In this document: in pieces, positions 11,296 to 22,468 of the stretch
Layout of the letters: each line of letters begins with the position of its first letter
How positions within the stretch are numbered: the stretch's first letter is position 1
From: Gammaproteobacteria bacterium
GTDB lineage: Bacteria > Pseudomonadota > Gammaproteobacteria > Eutrophobiales > Eutrophobiaceae
NCBI GenBank assembly: GCA_012103475.1
Contig: WLWS01000005.1
Coordinates: 377,001 to 441,000 of the forward strand
Length of the DNA: 64,000 nucleotides
Direction of reading: 5' to 3'
Program-made: the position numbers and the translations under genes
Notes under the pieces: model-generated
Told to the model about the DNA's origin: nothing
What the model saw: only the letters and a program-made list of their open reading frames with translations
Databases searched by the model: none

Positions 11296-11571
11296 GCTGG
11301 TTTCGCCCACCACAAAGTTGGTAAAAGACTGAAGGTCACAATCAGAAACAGTCAGCTTGTCGACTCTCGCCATACGCGGCCCTTCCGCCAACCAGTTCAT
11401 CATTGCAGATACCGCCTCCGCCTCACCGCTGACAAGGCCTTCAACATCGCCGTTTTCGCAGTTTCTGATCCAGCCTGTCAAGCCCAGACAATCTGCTTGC
11501 TGTTTAGCTGAGGCGCGGAAAAACACTCCCTGAACTTTGCCGCAGACACGAAATTTTCTCGATATTTTCAT
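11287..11571 (-). CDS. acyP: Acylphosphatase
   Basis: A small hydrolase (94 residues) of carboxyl-phosphate bonds. The active-site loop GKVQGVFFR includes the catalytic Arg19, and Asn37 lies in GWIRN; both are the family's catalytic residues. It converges on proS with a nine-base overlap. An inverted repeat (TACTATT/AATAGTA, 11610-11625) lies about 40 bases before its start and may be regulatory. Confidence 0.93.
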   Translation of the reverse strand: MKISRKFRVCGKVQGVFFRASAKQQADCLGLTGWIRNCENGDVEGLVSGEAEAVSAMMNWLAEGPRMARVDKLTVSDCDLQSFTNFVVGETSSA

Positions 11572-11736
11572 ATTGCTCCGTCAGACATACGACTGTTTAT
11601 TTCTTCAAGTACTATTCAAATAGTAAGCTGTAAACATCTGATTCAGATATTTTTATAGCTTTCTTGCACTTGAATCTGTTCAAGAATTGACTGCCCTGTC
11701 CGATTTTTGGTACAAAAATTAACTGGCATGTCGGCA

Positions 11737-11764
11737 TTGAAGCTTTATCCTGTTCTATTATAAG
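11737..11764 (+). promoter_or_regulatory. Candidate sigma-70 promoter for the PilZ-like gene
   Basis: TTGAAG (11737-11742) and TATAAG (11759-11764), 16 bases apart, stand 55 bases before the next plus-strand ATG. It is the best match I see in the 247-base gap between acyP and that gene. Confidence 0.35.
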
Positions 11765-11818
11765 CAGCTCAAGCCTGCAACAACTTATAAAAAAACAAAA
11801 AAAGTAAAAGGGATAATA

Positions 11819-13429
11819 ATGGCAGCAGATGTTGATTCAATTCCGATGCGTAAATCATCGGCCGGTATGCAACTGGAAACTCGCCCCCTGCATATTGAAG
11901 AGTGGCTGGACAAACTTCCTTACATAGATTTTCAAAAAACGGGGCGGATTCTTTACCAGACGATACAGGCGACGAATAAAGAAAGCATCAAACCCGCGAC
12001 TCGTCTGGAACTTGTAGAACTGTATAACCGCCCTTATCAGTACTATCTCGACTCGCAAATTAAAACCGGTGCTCAACACACTTTGCAATCCATTTCTTCG
12101 ATGCAGGCACAATTGGCGATCCTGAAAAAGATTTCCGTCAGTCTTGGGCTATCCTGCAAGCTGGCTGTTGATGAATTACTCAAGAAAAAAACGCTCTGGG
12201 GCCAATCCAAGCCACCGCTTCCGGCGATGTTAATGTCACTGAATTATCTTTCCCATGCGATGATATTCAGCTTTCTCGAATACGCACCGATTCCGAAAAA
12301 TGTGTGGCGCGAAGTAAATTACATATTTACCTTTGCACAGGACATTGGCCAGGAAAACAATACCATTGTGCTGCCTGGCAAGGACGCGAACACGGCAACT
12401 ACTTCTATTTCGCATGCGTATAAGAAAATCGTGCTGGCTTCGCTCGCCGATCCTCATCATCTGCCGTTTGGTGCTATCTGGGAAATATTTGAACAACTGG
12501 ACGGCTGGGCTGAATTTGCCAATCTTAAAAAGTTTGAAAAACCATCTGCACCCAGCGGTTATTTCGTAGTTAATCTGGATAAAGATACACCACCTCTGCC
12601 CTACTCAAAATTCAATACAAAGCTCGCGACTGATAAACACCGTCTGATCGATAGCACAGCACTGGGTAAAGTTATTCAACAACAACTCGCTGCCATCAAC
12701 AACGGCCAGAGTCTTGACAGCAGTATCAAAATTTCACCTTACTTTGCCAAGTCCATCCTCGCCCATATGAGCAAAGCCTGGGGCTTGCCGCCAAAACGTC
12801 ATTTTTCTCGAGAATCGCGAGAAGGCAGTATGAAAGTCACCTGTGGTCTGAATGCCACTTATTACTTCGTGAACGGCCAGATGGATTTTATCCCGCCAGA
12901 AAACGACACTGGTGAACACGAGTATCTGGTAGACCCGATGGAAGAGACCATTCAGAGAGTCTATAGCGCAGACGAATGGAGTCTGGTTGATCAGGGACCC
13001 GGTGGATTCGCCGTTGTTAAAAATGACAAACCGCGCGATACAGTTCGTGTCGGCGATCTTGTTGGCGTTGCTGCTCCGACATCATCTGCTACCGACAAAT
13101 GGGAACTTGGAGTCATTCGCTGGTTGATGATTCGACAAAATAAAATCTACAAGATAGGCATACAGATGATTCGTAAAAAAGTCTATCCGGTAGCCCTGCG
13201 GGTGAAAAATGGCTCCGAGCTGGAGCAACAATATCGACGTGCCTTTCTACTTGACGATCCTTCTGACAAATCGAACAGGAGCATAGTCTGTTCCAAAGGG
13301 TTATTTACGGATCAGCGTGAGTTTGAGATACAGTACAAAGAACAAAAACAAAGTTTATTTGCACAGGCTTTGCAGGAGTCCACTATCAGTTTCGAGCACT
13401 TCAATGTGAGTTCGAAACCCACACTCTAA
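11819..13429 (+). CDS. Large cytoplasmic protein with possible degenerate PilZ domain
   Basis: I do not recognise the family by name. It is a 536-residue soluble protein without signal peptide or membrane helix. Residues 1-320 look alpha-helical. The C-terminal third resembles a PilZ (cyclic-di-GMP binding) fold: RHFSR at 327-331 fits the RxxxR motif, DQGPGGF at 391-397 sits where D-x-S-x-x-G is expected, and a beta-rich stretch VGDLVGV to WELGVIRWL follows as in PilZ barrels. The second motif is not canonical, so binding is unproven. SD GGGAT-like sequence precedes ATG 11819. It stands alone, with yihY converging four bases after its stop. Confidence 0.7.
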   Translation: MAADVDSIPMRKSSAGMQLETRPLHIEEWLDKLPYIDFQKTGRILYQTIQATNKESIKPATRLELVELYNRPYQYYLDSQIKTGAQHTLQSISSMQAQLAILKKISVSLGLSCKLAVDELLKKKTLWGQSKPPLPAMLMSLNYLSHAMIFSFLEYAPIPKNVWREVNYIFTFAQDIGQENNTIVLPGKDANTATTSISHAYKKIVLASLADPHHLPFGAIWEIFEQLDGWAEFANLKKFEKPSAPSGYFVVNLDKDTPPLPYSKFNTKLATDKHRLIDSTALGKVIQQQLAAINNGQSLDSSIKISPYFAKSILAHMSKAWGLPPKRHFSRESREGSMKVTCGLNATYYFVNGQMDFIPPENDTGEHEYLVDPMEETIQRVYSADEWSLVDQGPGGFAVVKNDKPRDTVRVGDLVGVAAPTSSATDKWELGVIRWLMIRQNKIYKIGIQMIRKKVYPVALRVKNGSELEQQYRRAFLLDDPSDKSNRSIVCSKGLFTDQREFEIQYKEQKQSLFAQALQESTISFEHFNVSSKPTL

Positions 13430-13433
13430 GAAG

Positions 13434-14711
13434 TCATTCATCAGATTCCAGACTATCAGCTTCCATCAATAATTCTCGTAAGGAAATTTCTAACTGACCC
13501 TCGAGGTTCTCATTGTGTTTTGACAGAAGGTTCTGAAGTTGTCTGGTCCATTTGTCACTGGACTGCATTTCCTCGTTCTTTGGTAATTTCCTCGGAATTA
13601 TGCGGTGTAAATCCATCAAACTGACGTCAGCCAGATCTCTCGATAAAAACCAGGCACCACCAGAGCTACCCTTAACCCAATTGTTAGATTCCAGTAATTC
13701 CATTATTTCACTGAATTGAAACTGGGGTAAACGAATTCCATAGAGTTTCATATTACTGCTACTCAGAGGCAGACCACTTTTTTGTGCACGCCACAAGCCG
13801 CACAAAAGCAAATATACGTCAATGAAGGTCCATTCGGCGCCCTTCGTCGCCTGCTTTTCAGAGTCCATTCGAAAAGCAGACAGACAAAATGTGATGTGTG
13901 CGCCCAGGATGACAATCACCCAGGATAGATACATCCAGATGAGAAAGGTCGGGATGATAGCAATAGCGCCGTAAATTGCTTCGTAAGTAGGCATCGACGT
14001 GACGTAATTGCCAAAACCATACTTGGCCAGCTCAAACAAAATCGCCGCTATCACGCCACCTATCAGGGCATTCGTTCTTGATACGTAACAGTTTGGTATA
14101 AGCACATAAATCAATGTGAAAGCAACCGATGTGGTCATAAAGGGCAAGGAAGCCAGAATTTTCGTTTTGATATCAAGCCCGAGAGAAACATCGACCTCAC
14201 TGACTACTTCTGTGGACAACAAGTAAGATGACGTAAGCAGCCCGATTCCGAGTAAAATAGGGCCGAGTGAAATAATTGCCCAGTACACCAGAAAACGGGC
14301 TACCGGATTACGACGTCGTCGAACATGCCAGATAGTGTTTAGAGCACTGTCGATCGTTGCCATCAACATCAGAGCAATAACAACCAGAATTATTATCCCA
14401 GTGGAGGTTAACTTGGAAGCCTTACTCGAAAACTCGTTAAGATATTCACGCACACTGTCGCCGAAGGCCGGTGCGAAATTGTTGAAAATAAAGATCTGGA
14501 TCGAATCACCCATATTTTCAAATACCGACAAACCTCCGAGAAAGCCAAACATGACGGTGACCATGGGCACCAGACTGAGTAGTGTCGCATAGGCAAGCGA
14601 GGATGCGATTTGAAGGCCTCTTTGATGGTAAAACTGTCTAATCGAAAAACGAGAGAAATAGAAAAGCCAGAGACCCGCGTGCTGCAATTTATCAAGCAGA
14701 TTACTATTCAT
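13434..14711 (-). CDS. YihY/BrkB family inner-membrane protein
   Basis: A 425-residue protein with about six transmembrane helices in residues 30-275 (for example YATLLSLVPMVTVMFGFLGG and ILVVIALMLMATIDSALNT) and a soluble C-terminal part with winged-helix-like content (LLLCGLWRAQKSGLPL). The family was once mistaken for RNase BN; its true function is unknown. It converges with the PilZ-like gene, leaving four bases between the stops. Confidence 0.88.
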   Translation of the reverse strand: MNSNLLDKLQHAGLWLFYFSRFSIRQFYHQRGLQIASSLAYATLLSLVPMVTVMFGFLGGLSVFENMGDSIQIFIFNNFAPAFGDSVREYLNEFSSKASKLTSTGIIILVVIALMLMATIDSALNTIWHVRRRRNPVARFLVYWAIISLGPILLGIGLLTSSYLLSTEVVSEVDVSLGLDIKTKILASLPFMTTSVAFTLIYVLIPNCYVSRTNALIGGVIAAILFELAKYGFGNYVTSMPTYEAIYGAIAIIPTFLIWMYLSWVIVILGAHITFCLSAFRMDSEKQATKGAEWTFIDVYLLLCGLWRAQKSGLPLSSSNMKLYGIRLPQFQFSEIMELLESNNWVKGSSGGAWFLSRDLADVSLMDLHRIIPRKLPKNEEMQSSDKWTRQLQNLLSKHNENLEGQLEISLRELLMEADSLESDE

Positions 14712-14798
14712 ACTGGTTTGCCGCGCCTTGTCTAATTTTTGGTATCACCTACACTAAGTGCTGGTTAGAATAACATCCAATTGTCTCCGGAGATAGAA

Positions 14799-15146
14799 AT
14801 GAGCATTAGCATATATCACAACCCGCGTTGTTCTAAGAGCAGGCAGACCCTGCAACTGCTTACAGATAAGGGCCTTCAATTCGAAATTATTGAATACCTG
14901 ACGAACCCGCCAACGGCCGACACCCTTCGACATATATTGTCTATGCTGGGCATGAGACCAGGCGAATTAATACGAAAAAACGAGGCTATTTATAAGGAGC
15001 TTGGTCTGGGTGCTGATGATGTCACTGACGAGCAACTTATTTCGGCTATGCTGGCGCACCCGATATTGATTGAACGACCAGTAGTGGTCAATGAAGATCA
15101 AGCCCGGATCGGTCGCCCTCCGGAAACTGTTCTGGAGATTTTATAA
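14799..15146 (+). CDS. ArsC-family glutaredoxin-like protein (arsenate reductase family)
   Basis: 115 residues of thioredoxin fold. The single active-site cysteine is Cys11 in YHNPRCSKSR, as in glutaredoxin-coupled arsenate reductases; later residues VNEDQARIGRP include the conserved RP segment. No arsR, arsB or other arsenic genes are nearby, so it may be the housekeeping YfgD-type member. I chose ATG 14799 because GGAG stands six bases before it; a TTG at 14781 would overlap that site. Followed after three bases by the WrbA-like gene. Confidence 0.88.
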   Translation: MSISIYHNPRCSKSRQTLQLLTDKGLQFEIIEYLTNPPTADTLRHILSMLGMRPGELIRKNEAIYKELGLGADDVTDEQLISAMLAHPILIERPVVVNEDQARIGRPPETVLEIL

Positions 15147-15743
<597 letters not shown>

Positions 15744-15748
15744 TACTG

Positions 15749-16459
15749 TCAGTCGAGTAATTCTCTGACAAAGGGAATACTGAGCTTTTTTTTGGCCACC
15801 AGACTCGCCCGATCCAGTTTATCCAGGACCCCAAAAAGACTATGCATGTCCCGGCTGACTCTTTTTATCAGGTAACCGGCAACCTCATTTGGTAAATCAA
15901 ATCCGCGCGAATGCGCTCTACGCATCAGCGAATTCAGTGCCTCACTTTCGTTCAGCGGCAACAAATGAAACACCTGGCCCCAGGCCAGACGCGATTTTAG
16001 ATCCGGCAGAAGAACTTCGCTCGCAAGCGGACTGCAGTTTGAAGAGATCAACAAGGGAATATTTGCATCGCGCAACCTGTTGTAGAGGTGGAATATAGCT
16101 TCCTCCCAATCAGTCTTGCCAGCTATTTTGTCGATATCATCGAGACAAATAAGAGCCAGTGATTCCAGCCCTTCCAGCATGGCCGGTGATAACTCGCTTG
16201 CTTCCTTCAAGGGAATATAAGCCACCGTTAATTTGTCCCGGGCAGCAGCAGTACAAGCTGCCTGTAAGAGGTGACTTTTCCCCGAACCCGGCGCACCCCA
16301 CAGGTAAGCTATCTGATTATCAAATTTTTCTTTAAGCAGATTATTGAGATATTTAACGACAGCCTGATTACGGCCAACTTCAAATAACTCAAAATCGATT
16401 TGATCGTATTTATTGAAAGCCAGGGGTATTTGTTGACCCGGAGCACTTTCTTTTATCAT
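15749..16459 (-). CDS. hda: DnaA regulatory inactivator
   Basis: A DnaA-like AAA+ protein of 236 residues that, with the sliding clamp, triggers ATP hydrolysis on DnaA after initiation. The Walker A is GAPGSGKSHL (55-64), the Walker B is LICLDDIDK. Near the N-terminus QQIPLAF (9-15) matches the clamp-binding peptide expected in Hda. The DNA-binding domain of DnaA is absent, as it should be. Overlaps the perM-like gene by four bases. Confidence 0.93.
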   Translation of the reverse strand: MIKESAPGQQIPLAFNKYDQIDFELFEVGRNQAVVKYLNNLLKEKFDNQIAYLWGAPGSGKSHLLQAACTAAARDKLTVAYIPLKEASELSPAMLEGLESLALICLDDIDKIAGKTDWEEAIFHLYNRLRDANIPLLISSNCSPLASEVLLPDLKSRLAWGQVFHLLPLNESEALNSLMRRAHSRGFDLPNEVAGYLIKRVSRDMHSLFGVLDKLDRASLVAKKKLSIPFVRELLD

Positions 16460-17508
16460 AGCGTGTAGAAACTGCTTTCCGTATACACCGAGCGGAGGTG
16501 ACGCAGGAGTACAACAATAATGGCAGCAACTGGCAAGGCGAGCAGCACACCGAAAAAACCAAACAACTGAGCACCCGCCATGACCGCGAATATTACTGCC
16601 ACCGGGTGCAAACCAATACGATCGCCGACTAATATTGGGGACAACAACATGCCTTCTATACTTTGCCCGATTCCAAACACCAGTGCGACATAAAACAGGT
16701 GAATGAAATCCTGAAATTGCATGAAGGCAAGTACCCCCGCGACGCCGATACCCACAATTGCACCGAGATAGGGCACAAAACTGACAAGACCCGACAACAT
16801 ACCGACCAGAAGGGCGAACTCCAGTCCGGCCAGCCAGAGTCCGATCGAATACATAACTGCCAGCGCCATCATCAACAGCAACTGCCCACGCAAAAATTCA
16901 GCCAGAACCTGATCGCATTCCATTGTTAGTTTGCTAACCAAAGGTTCGATTTTTCGTGGAATCAGATCCCGCACTTGTTGTACCAGTAAATCCCAGTCGC
17001 GAAGCAGATAAAAAGTGACCACAGGAACGAGAACCAGATAAGCAAGCCAGGCAAAAACAAGTTGCCCCGAATGACCAATTTTGCCTAGCAACATGCCCAG
17101 CAAGTTTCCAATATCCTGCCAGTTTCCAGCCAGTAGATTTTGCAAGGCGTCGAGCCCGATGTTTTCGATCCTGATATCAAATGTTGCCGAAACCCAGGGT
17201 ATAACTACTTCCTGCAACCAGGGTACCACGCGTGGAATCAGACTCAGCACGGCAATGAGTTGTTGCTGTAAAGCCGGGATCAATATCAGCAGGAGCAACA
17301 ACCCGGTAAACAGCATCACTGCAAAAACCAGAACGACCGCCAGACTCCGTGATAATTTTTTCAGTTCCAGGCGATCAACAAGAGGATCGCCCAGATAGGC
17401 AAGTAAGCCGGCAATTAAAAATGGAGTGAGTACGGGCGCGAGTAAATAGAGCAACCAGGCTCCGAGAAAAATGCAGGCCAGCATCAACCATTTTTGTGCA
17501 TCAGTCAT
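16456..17508 (-). CDS. AI-2E family transporter (PerM-like permease)
   Basis: 350 residues with about eight transmembrane helices: a pair at the N-terminus (residues 7-40), further ones at 58-80 and 150-170, and a C-terminal cluster. The family contains PerM and exporters of uncertain substrate; transport of autoinducer-2 is known only for some members. The hda-perM-DUF2066 order opposite purM is conserved in Pseudomonas-like genomes. Confidence 0.88.
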   Translation of the reverse strand: MTDAQKWLMLACIFLGAWLLYLLAPVLTPFLIAGLLAYLGDPLVDRLELKKLSRSLAVVLVFAVMLFTGLLLLLILIPALQQQLIAVLSLIPRVVPWLQEVVIPWVSATFDIRIENIGLDALQNLLAGNWQDIGNLLGMLLGKIGHSGQLVFAWLAYLVLVPVVTFYLLRDWDLLVQQVRDLIPRKIEPLVSKLTMECDQVLAEFLRGQLLLMMALAVMYSIGLWLAGLEFALLVGMLSGLVSFVPYLGAIVGIGVAGVLAFMQFQDFIHLFYVALVFGIGQSIEGMLLSPILVGDRIGLHPVAVIFAVMAGAQLFGFFGVLLALPVAAIIVVLLRHLRSVYTESSFYTL

Positions 17509-17549
17509 TTCAGTTTGTCCCGATTGTGATTGCGATTCGCCCGAATCAC

Positions 17550-18611
17550 TCAGGGCAGAAGCCGGTATTCATTTCTGTTGCCGGCAATCGGACTGAGTAC
17601 TCTGCCCAGTTCAATGGCCTGACTCACAGCCAGCTTGCCACCGTGGGCTTCCAGTTCAAACTCTACCAGTCCGTTTTCTACCAGCTGGACTTCGACATCC
17701 GCAACAGAGTTCAATGAGGAAAGATAAGCCAGTACTTTTGCGTACTGATCGACGTTAAAAACATCAGCGACTGTCAGTTTAAAGCGATTAATCTGCCCGT
17801 CGACCGGAGTAGTGGCAAATTGCTCGGCCAGTATATCAGCAAGTCTGTCGATGCCTTCCTCAAGCGTTGCATCGAGAATATCGGATTCACTGGTCCAGTT
17901 TGCCATTTTATTATCAATGTAAGCAGTCCAGCGTGCTTCCCATATGCCCGGAACGGGAGAATCTACGCTTACGGTAAGAATCGCATCCGTATGATAACGG
18001 CTCGACGCGTCGAAAACAGGTTGGCGGAAACCACCCCAGATGTCACTGGCGCGCAGGCTACTACTGTCATTCAGGTCAAGTAGCGGATATATCAGGGCAA
18101 TCCCTCGTTGGCTGGCTCGTTTCTCAATCGGCAGAAAATACTCAGGGCTCTCTTCATAACCGGCGATCTCTCTACCCGCCTCAGTGTCAACAGCCAGCCA
18201 CAATAAAGTAGAAGGCCTCTCTTTACCCCAGACCGGAACACCCAGATTTCTGAGGGCAAAATTCAGATTGTCCTCATCAAATTTAAGCCACAGTCGGGTT
18301 TCCTTTTCACTCAGACTTCCTTCGAGCTCGACTTCTCCGGATTTGCTTTGCTCACGATAGCGGTATTGCTGCAAATAACTCTGTGCCTGCGACATCAATG
18401 GCTTCAGAGAGGTACGTGCGGCCGCCTGACTGTCTCCGGTCAATTTGATCAGTACCAGTCGAAATGCCGTGCGCAGACCTTCCAGTCTGGCGCTTTCAGA
18501 TTGATCGATGACAGGCACCTCTACTTCATAGAGTCCGGGAACTTTAATAGCTTGCACGGATAAAGGCAGCAGACAAATAAGAAACAGATAGAAGGGATAG
18601 ACTTTTTTCAT
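17550..18611 (-). CDS. DUF2066 domain exported protein
   Basis: About 353 residues with a signal peptide ([20 protein letters not shown]). The mature protein has the layout of DUF2066 proteins, whose function is unknown. The identification rests largely on its place between the AI-2E transporter and divergent purM. I use ATG 18611; an in-frame TTG lies at 18629, and neither has a well-spaced Shine-Dalgarno. Confidence 0.82.
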   Translation of the reverse strand: MKKVYPFYLFLICLLPLSVQAIKVPGLYEVEVPVIDQSESARLEGLRTAFRLVLIKLTGDSQAAARTSLKPLMSQAQSYLQQYRYREQSKSGEVELEGSLSEKETRLWLKFDEDNLNFALRNLGVPVWGKERPSTLLWLAVDTEAGREIAGYEESPEYFLPIEKRASQRGIALIYPLLDLNDSSSLRASDIWGGFRQPVFDASSRYHTDAILTVSVDSPVPGIWEARWTAYIDNKMANWTSESDILDATLEEGIDRLADILAEQFATTPVDGQINRFKLTVADVFNVDQYAKVLAYLSSLNSVADVEVQLVENGLVEFELEAHGGKLAVSQAIELGRVLSPIAGNRNEYRLLP

Positions 18612-18698
18612 TCCTGCAACGCTATGCAAGAGAGAGAATTAAGTCAAGGTCTGTTCTTGCTAGTGCGTAAATGGCGGCTTAGCTGTACTATTAGCAGC

Positions 18699-19742
18699 AT
18701 GTCAGAGCAAAGCAAAACGAAAAGCACTTACGCCGAGGCCGGTGTCAGCATCGAGCAGGGGAATTTGCTTGTCGAGCGTATAAAATCGAGTGTCAATGCT
18801 ACACGACGACCTGGTGTCATGGGCAATCTTGGCGGATTTGGTGCGCTTTTTGATATGTCGGTACTCGATTATAAACAACCTGTTCTGGTCTCCGGGACAG
18901 ATGGTGTTGGCACCAAGATTAAACTGGCGATAGATGCCAATAGACACGACAGCATAGGCATCGATCTGGTCGCCATGTGTGTAAACGATTTACTGGTTCT
19001 CGGTGCTGAACCGCTGTTTTTTCTCGACTATTTTGCCTGTTCCTCGCTTCAGGTTGAGGTTGCCGAACATGTCGTTGCCGGTATCGCTGAAGGCTGCCAA
19101 CTAGCTGGTTGCGCTCTGGTTGGGGGCGAAACCGCCGAGATGCCGGGAATGTATCAGGCGGATGATTATGATCTGGCCGGATTTTGTGTAGGGGTTGTCG
19201 AAAAAGAGCATATTATCGATGGTAAAAACGTCGTTGCGGGTGATGTTTTAGTCGGTATTAAATCCAGCGGAATACACTCAAATGGTTTTTCACTGGTACG
19301 CCATCTGATAGAGCGTTCGAATACCGATACTAATATGGATTTCGAAGGCAAACCCTTTATTGAAACCCTGCTCGAACCAACCCGAATCTATGTACAAACG
19401 ATATTAAGCTTACTCAAAGCCGTACCAGTTAAGGCAATGTCACATATAACCGGTGGCGGCCTGCTCGAGAACCTGCCACGGGTATTACCAGCAGATACGC
19501 AGGCGCACATAGATTGTGCCAGCTGGCAATGGCCTGCAATTTTCCATTGGTTGCAGAACACCGGAGATATTGATGGAGAGGAAATGTACCGGACTTTTAA
19601 CTGTGGCCTCGGAATGGTATTGGTTGTAGCCAAAGAAGATGTCGCGCTATGCCTGCAAATGCTTGATGATGCCTGTGAAATCGGCAGCATCCACAGCAAA
19701 AAGGACGGGCCTGCAGTGATTCTTGATAATCAGAGCATTTAG
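18699..19742 (+). CDS. purM: Phosphoribosylformylglycinamidine cyclo-ligase
   Basis: Fifth step of purine synthesis, forming aminoimidazole ribotide with ATP. The protein shows [38 protein letters not shown] and [14 protein letters not shown], all conserved in PurM. The frame is open from 18624, but ATG 18699 gives the usual length (347 residues) and N-terminus. purN, its usual partner, does not follow: trmJ converges with a four-base overlap instead. Confidence 0.95.
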   Translation: MSEQSKTKSTYAEAGVSIEQGNLLVERIKSSVNATRRPGVMGNLGGFGALFDMSVLDYKQPVLVSGTDGVGTKIKLAIDANRHDSIGIDLVAMCVNDLLVLGAEPLFFLDYFACSSLQVEVAEHVVAGIAEGCQLAGCALVGGETAEMPGMYQADDYDLAGFCVGVVEKEHIIDGKNVVAGDVLVGIKSSGIHSNGFSLVRHLIERSNTDTNMDFEGKPFIETLLEPTRIYVQTILSLLKAVPVKAMSHITGGGLLENLPRVLPADTQAHIDCASWQWPAIFHWLQNTGDIDGEEMYRTFNCGLGMVLVVAKEDVALCLQMLDDACEIGSIHSKKDGPAVILDNQSI

Positions 19743-20491
19743 TTTGCCGATTTTTTGCCAGCTGCCTGTTGCGCAGCACTTAAAATTCCGCGCGCAATAT
19801 TATATTCATTATCATCCAGACCTGTGCGGTTGATCATGCGTTTCAGGCGTCGCATCAGTCGCCTTGGTTTATCCGGATCAAAATAGTCGATATCAATCAG
19901 ACACTCTTCCAGATGACTATATAAGAGCTGCAACTGCTCGTTGCTTACCAGTGAATCTTGCGTAGTTTCTTCCTCATCGCTGCCAGTCTTGCCAATCAGG
20001 GTTTTACGAATCTCATAAGAAATAATCTGCACTGCTGATGCAATATTTAAAGAGGAAAAATCCGGGTTCGTCGGAATTTGTATCATGGCATTGCACAACT
20101 CAAGCTCCTCATTTGCAAGACCGGAACTTTCTCTGCCAAAAACCAGAGCTACGCTTGAACCTGCATTAAGCACCTCTGCCACTTTATCTGCTGATTCTGC
20201 CGGATCAAAAAGTGGCCAGGGAATGCTTCGTTCTCTGGTACTCGTTCCAAAGACAAAATGACTGTCTGAAATAGCCTCTGCAAAACTGTCAAAAACCACC
20301 GCATCCGCCAGTAAGTCATCAGCGCCTGAAGCACGGGCCGTTGCCTCAGCGTCCGGGTAAATTTTCGGATTAACCAGTGCAAGCTGGTTTAAGCCCATGG
20401 TTTTCATCGCCCTTGCTGTCGCGCCGATATTACCCGGATGAGTTGTACCGACAAGGACTACTTTTATGTTTTTTGATAACTGCATTAACAT
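19739..20491 (-). CDS. trmJ: tRNA (cytidine/uridine-2'-O-)-methyltransferase
   Basis: A SpoU-class (SPOUT knot) methyltransferase of 250 residues that methylates the ribose at position 32 of tRNA. Motif 1 is [18 protein letters not shown], motif 2 is [15 protein letters not shown] and motif 3 is [14 protein letters not shown]. It is divergent from suhB, as in Escherichia coli. The iscR operon that follows trmJ in that species is not here. Confidence 0.93.
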   Translation of the reverse strand: MLMQLSKNIKVVLVGTTHPGNIGATARAMKTMGLNQLALVNPKIYPDAEATARASGADDLLADAVVFDSFAEAISDSHFVFGTSTRERSIPWPLFDPAESADKVAEVLNAGSSVALVFGRESSGLANEELELCNAMIQIPTNPDFSSLNIASAVQIISYEIRKTLIGKTGSDEEETTQDSLVSNEQLQLLYSHLEECLIDIDYFDPDKPRRLMRRLKRMINRTGLDDNEYNIARGILSAAQQAAGKKSAN

Positions 20492-20603
20492 TTTACCGAT
20501 CTATTTGCTTCACTGAATTAGCTGTCCCCCGTACAATAGCACGCACAGGCAGCAAAGAATCACCAAGTCCATTTCCAAGAATAATAGCCCCGGAGAGAAT
20601 CAG

Positions 20604-21371
20604 ATGCATCCGATGTTGAATATTGGCATACGCGCTGCGCATGCCGCCGGCGACCATATCGTCCGTTATGTTGACCGAATCGAGGGTATGACGGTAGATA
20701 GCAAGGGGCTGAATGACTTTGTCAGTGAAGTAGACAAACAGGCAGAGAGCATAATAATTGATCATATACGCAAAGCTTATCCCGCCCACGGGATTCTTGC
20801 CGAAGAAAGCGGCGCACATCCGGGTGATGAATATCAATGGGTAATTGATCCGCTTGATGGCACCACAAACTTCCTGCATGGCTTTCCTCAGTTTGCGGTA
20901 TCAATTGGTTTGCTACACAAAGGTGTACCCGATCAGGCGGTAATTTACGACCCGCTGAGGCAGGAATTATTTGTGGCTAGCAAAGGTGCCGGAGCACAAT
21001 TAAATAATCGTAAAATTCGCGTCAGCAAACAGAGAGAACTCAAAGGTTCTCTGCTTGGCACCGGATTTCCCTATAGTAATATGGATGGTCTTGAGCAATA
21101 CCTTGATAATTTCCGTAAGCTTTGTCCGATTACTGCCGGTATCAGACGCGCCGGAGCCGCGTCTCTGGATCTGGCTTACGTAGCTTGTGGCCGGCTCGAT
21201 GGGTTCTGGGAATCAGGTTTAAAGCCCTGGGATATCGCGGCCGGCGTACTGCTTATTCTCGAAGCTGGTGGCACGGTATCGGATATTGATAAGTCTGAAA
21301 ACTATCTGCGATCGGGTAATATCGTCGCCGGTAATTTGCAAATCACAGACGGCTTGCTAAAGATTTTTTAA
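20604..21371 (+). CDS. suhB: Inositol-1-monophosphatase family protein
   Basis: A Mg-dependent phosphatase of 255 residues that also serves as an antitermination factor for rRNA transcription in enterobacteria. The metal-binding motifs are complete: AEESG (66-70), DPLDGTTNF (82-90) and WDIAAG near the C-terminus. It is preceded by GGAGAGAATCAG, a good ribosome site. It marks the last core gene before the surface-glycan region. Confidence 0.94.
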   Translation: MHPMLNIGIRAAHAAGDHIVRYVDRIEGMTVDSKGLNDFVSEVDKQAESIIIDHIRKAYPAHGILAEESGAHPGDEYQWVIDPLDGTTNFLHGFPQFAVSIGLLHKGVPDQAVIYDPLRQELFVASKGAGAQLNNRKIRVSKQRELKGSLLGTGFPYSNMDGLEQYLDNFRKLCPITAGIRRAGAASLDLAYVACGRLDGFWESGLKPWDIAAGVLLILEAGGTVSDIDKSENYLRSGNIVAGNLQITDGLLKIF

Positions 21372-21415
21372 CTAGACATCACTACAGTTATTTTTGATTT
21401 TCGGATGAATTAAGA

Positions 21416-22468
21416 TTGAAAATATTGATTACAGGCGGCGCAGGTTTTATCGGATCAAATTTGATTCGTCACTTGCTGAATTCTACTGACCATGAAGTTC
21501 TTAACATCGATATGTTGTGCTTCCCGGGTAGTATTTATACGATTGCTGATTTATCGGAATTCGAAACTTATACCTTCCTGCAGCAGGATATATCTGATAT
21601 CAGGCTAATGTCGGATACTATTATGGAATTTTTACCCGATGCAGTCATTCATCTCGCAGCTGAATCGCATGTCGATCGTTCTATTGATAGCCCGGGTGCT
21701 TTCATTAACTCAAATATCGTCGGTACTTTTTCATTACTGGAGGCTTTTCGTCAATATACAAAAACTTGCTCCGACACGAAGAAAACTGAATTACGTTTTA
21801 TTCATGTTTCGACTGATGAGGTTTTTGGTAGTTTGGAAGAAAACGAACTGGCATTTACGGAAATTCACCCTTACTCCCCGAACTCACCCTATTCCGCCAG
21901 TAAAGCTGCTTCCGACCACCTCGTCAGAGCTTGGCATGCTACATACCAGTTACCCGTGATCGTCACCAATTGCTCAAATAATTACGGCCCCTATCAATTT
22001 CCTGAAAAACTTATACCAGTTGTCATAAATAAGGCCCTCGCCGGTGAGACCATTCCTGTCTATGGCAAAGGAGAAAACATTCGCGACTGGCTCCACGTGA
22101 ATGACCATGTGCGGGCTCTCAACCTGATTCTGGAAAAAGGTATCCCCGGTGAAAGCTATAATATTGGCGGTGACAATGAAGTAAGCAATATTGAACTTGT
22201 CAATTCTATTTGCGACATTCTAAACGAAGCAAAACCGACAAATTTTTCTTATCATAAGCTCATACAGTTTGTGCAGGACAGGCCCGGCCATGATTTGCGA
22301 TATGCTATAGATAGTAAAAAAATTCAATCAGCACTGGGTTGGCGGGCGGAGCAGAATTTTAGTGAGGGACTGGCAAATACTGTTAACTGGTATATGGATA
22401 ATCAAACCTGGTGTGCTCAGGTAAGCAAAGATAGTTACAGCGGTCAACGTCTCGGAGTAACGAATTAA
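21416..22468 (+). CDS. rmlB: dTDP-glucose 4,6-dehydratase
   Basis: Converts dTDP-glucose to dTDP-4-oxo-6-deoxyglucose. An extended SDR enzyme of 350 residues: NAD loop GGAGFIG (7-13), HLAAESHVDRS, STDEVFGS, and the catalytic YSASK. The start codon is TTG 21416, which is the only one giving the family N-terminus (KILITGGAG). Its stop shares a base with the rmlA start. rmlC and rmlD are absent, so the product is likely not rhamnose; wecE and wecF downstream point to Fuc4N. Also called rfbB or rffG. Confidence 0.94.
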   Translation: MKILITGGAGFIGSNLIRHLLNSTDHEVLNIDMLCFPGSIYTIADLSEFETYTFLQQDISDIRLMSDTIMEFLPDAVIHLAAESHVDRSIDSPGAFINSNIVGTFSLLEAFRQYTKTCSDTKKTELRFIHVSTDEVFGSLEENELAFTEIHPYSPNSPYSASKAASDHLVRAWHATYQLPVIVTNCSNNYGPYQFPEKLIPVVINKALAGETIPVYGKGENIRDWLHVNDHVRALNLILEKGIPGESYNIGGDNEVSNIELVNSICDILNEAKPTNFSYHKLIQFVQDRPGHDLRYAIDSKKIQSALGWRAEQNFSEGLANTVNWYMDNQTWCAQVSKDSYSGQRLGVTN

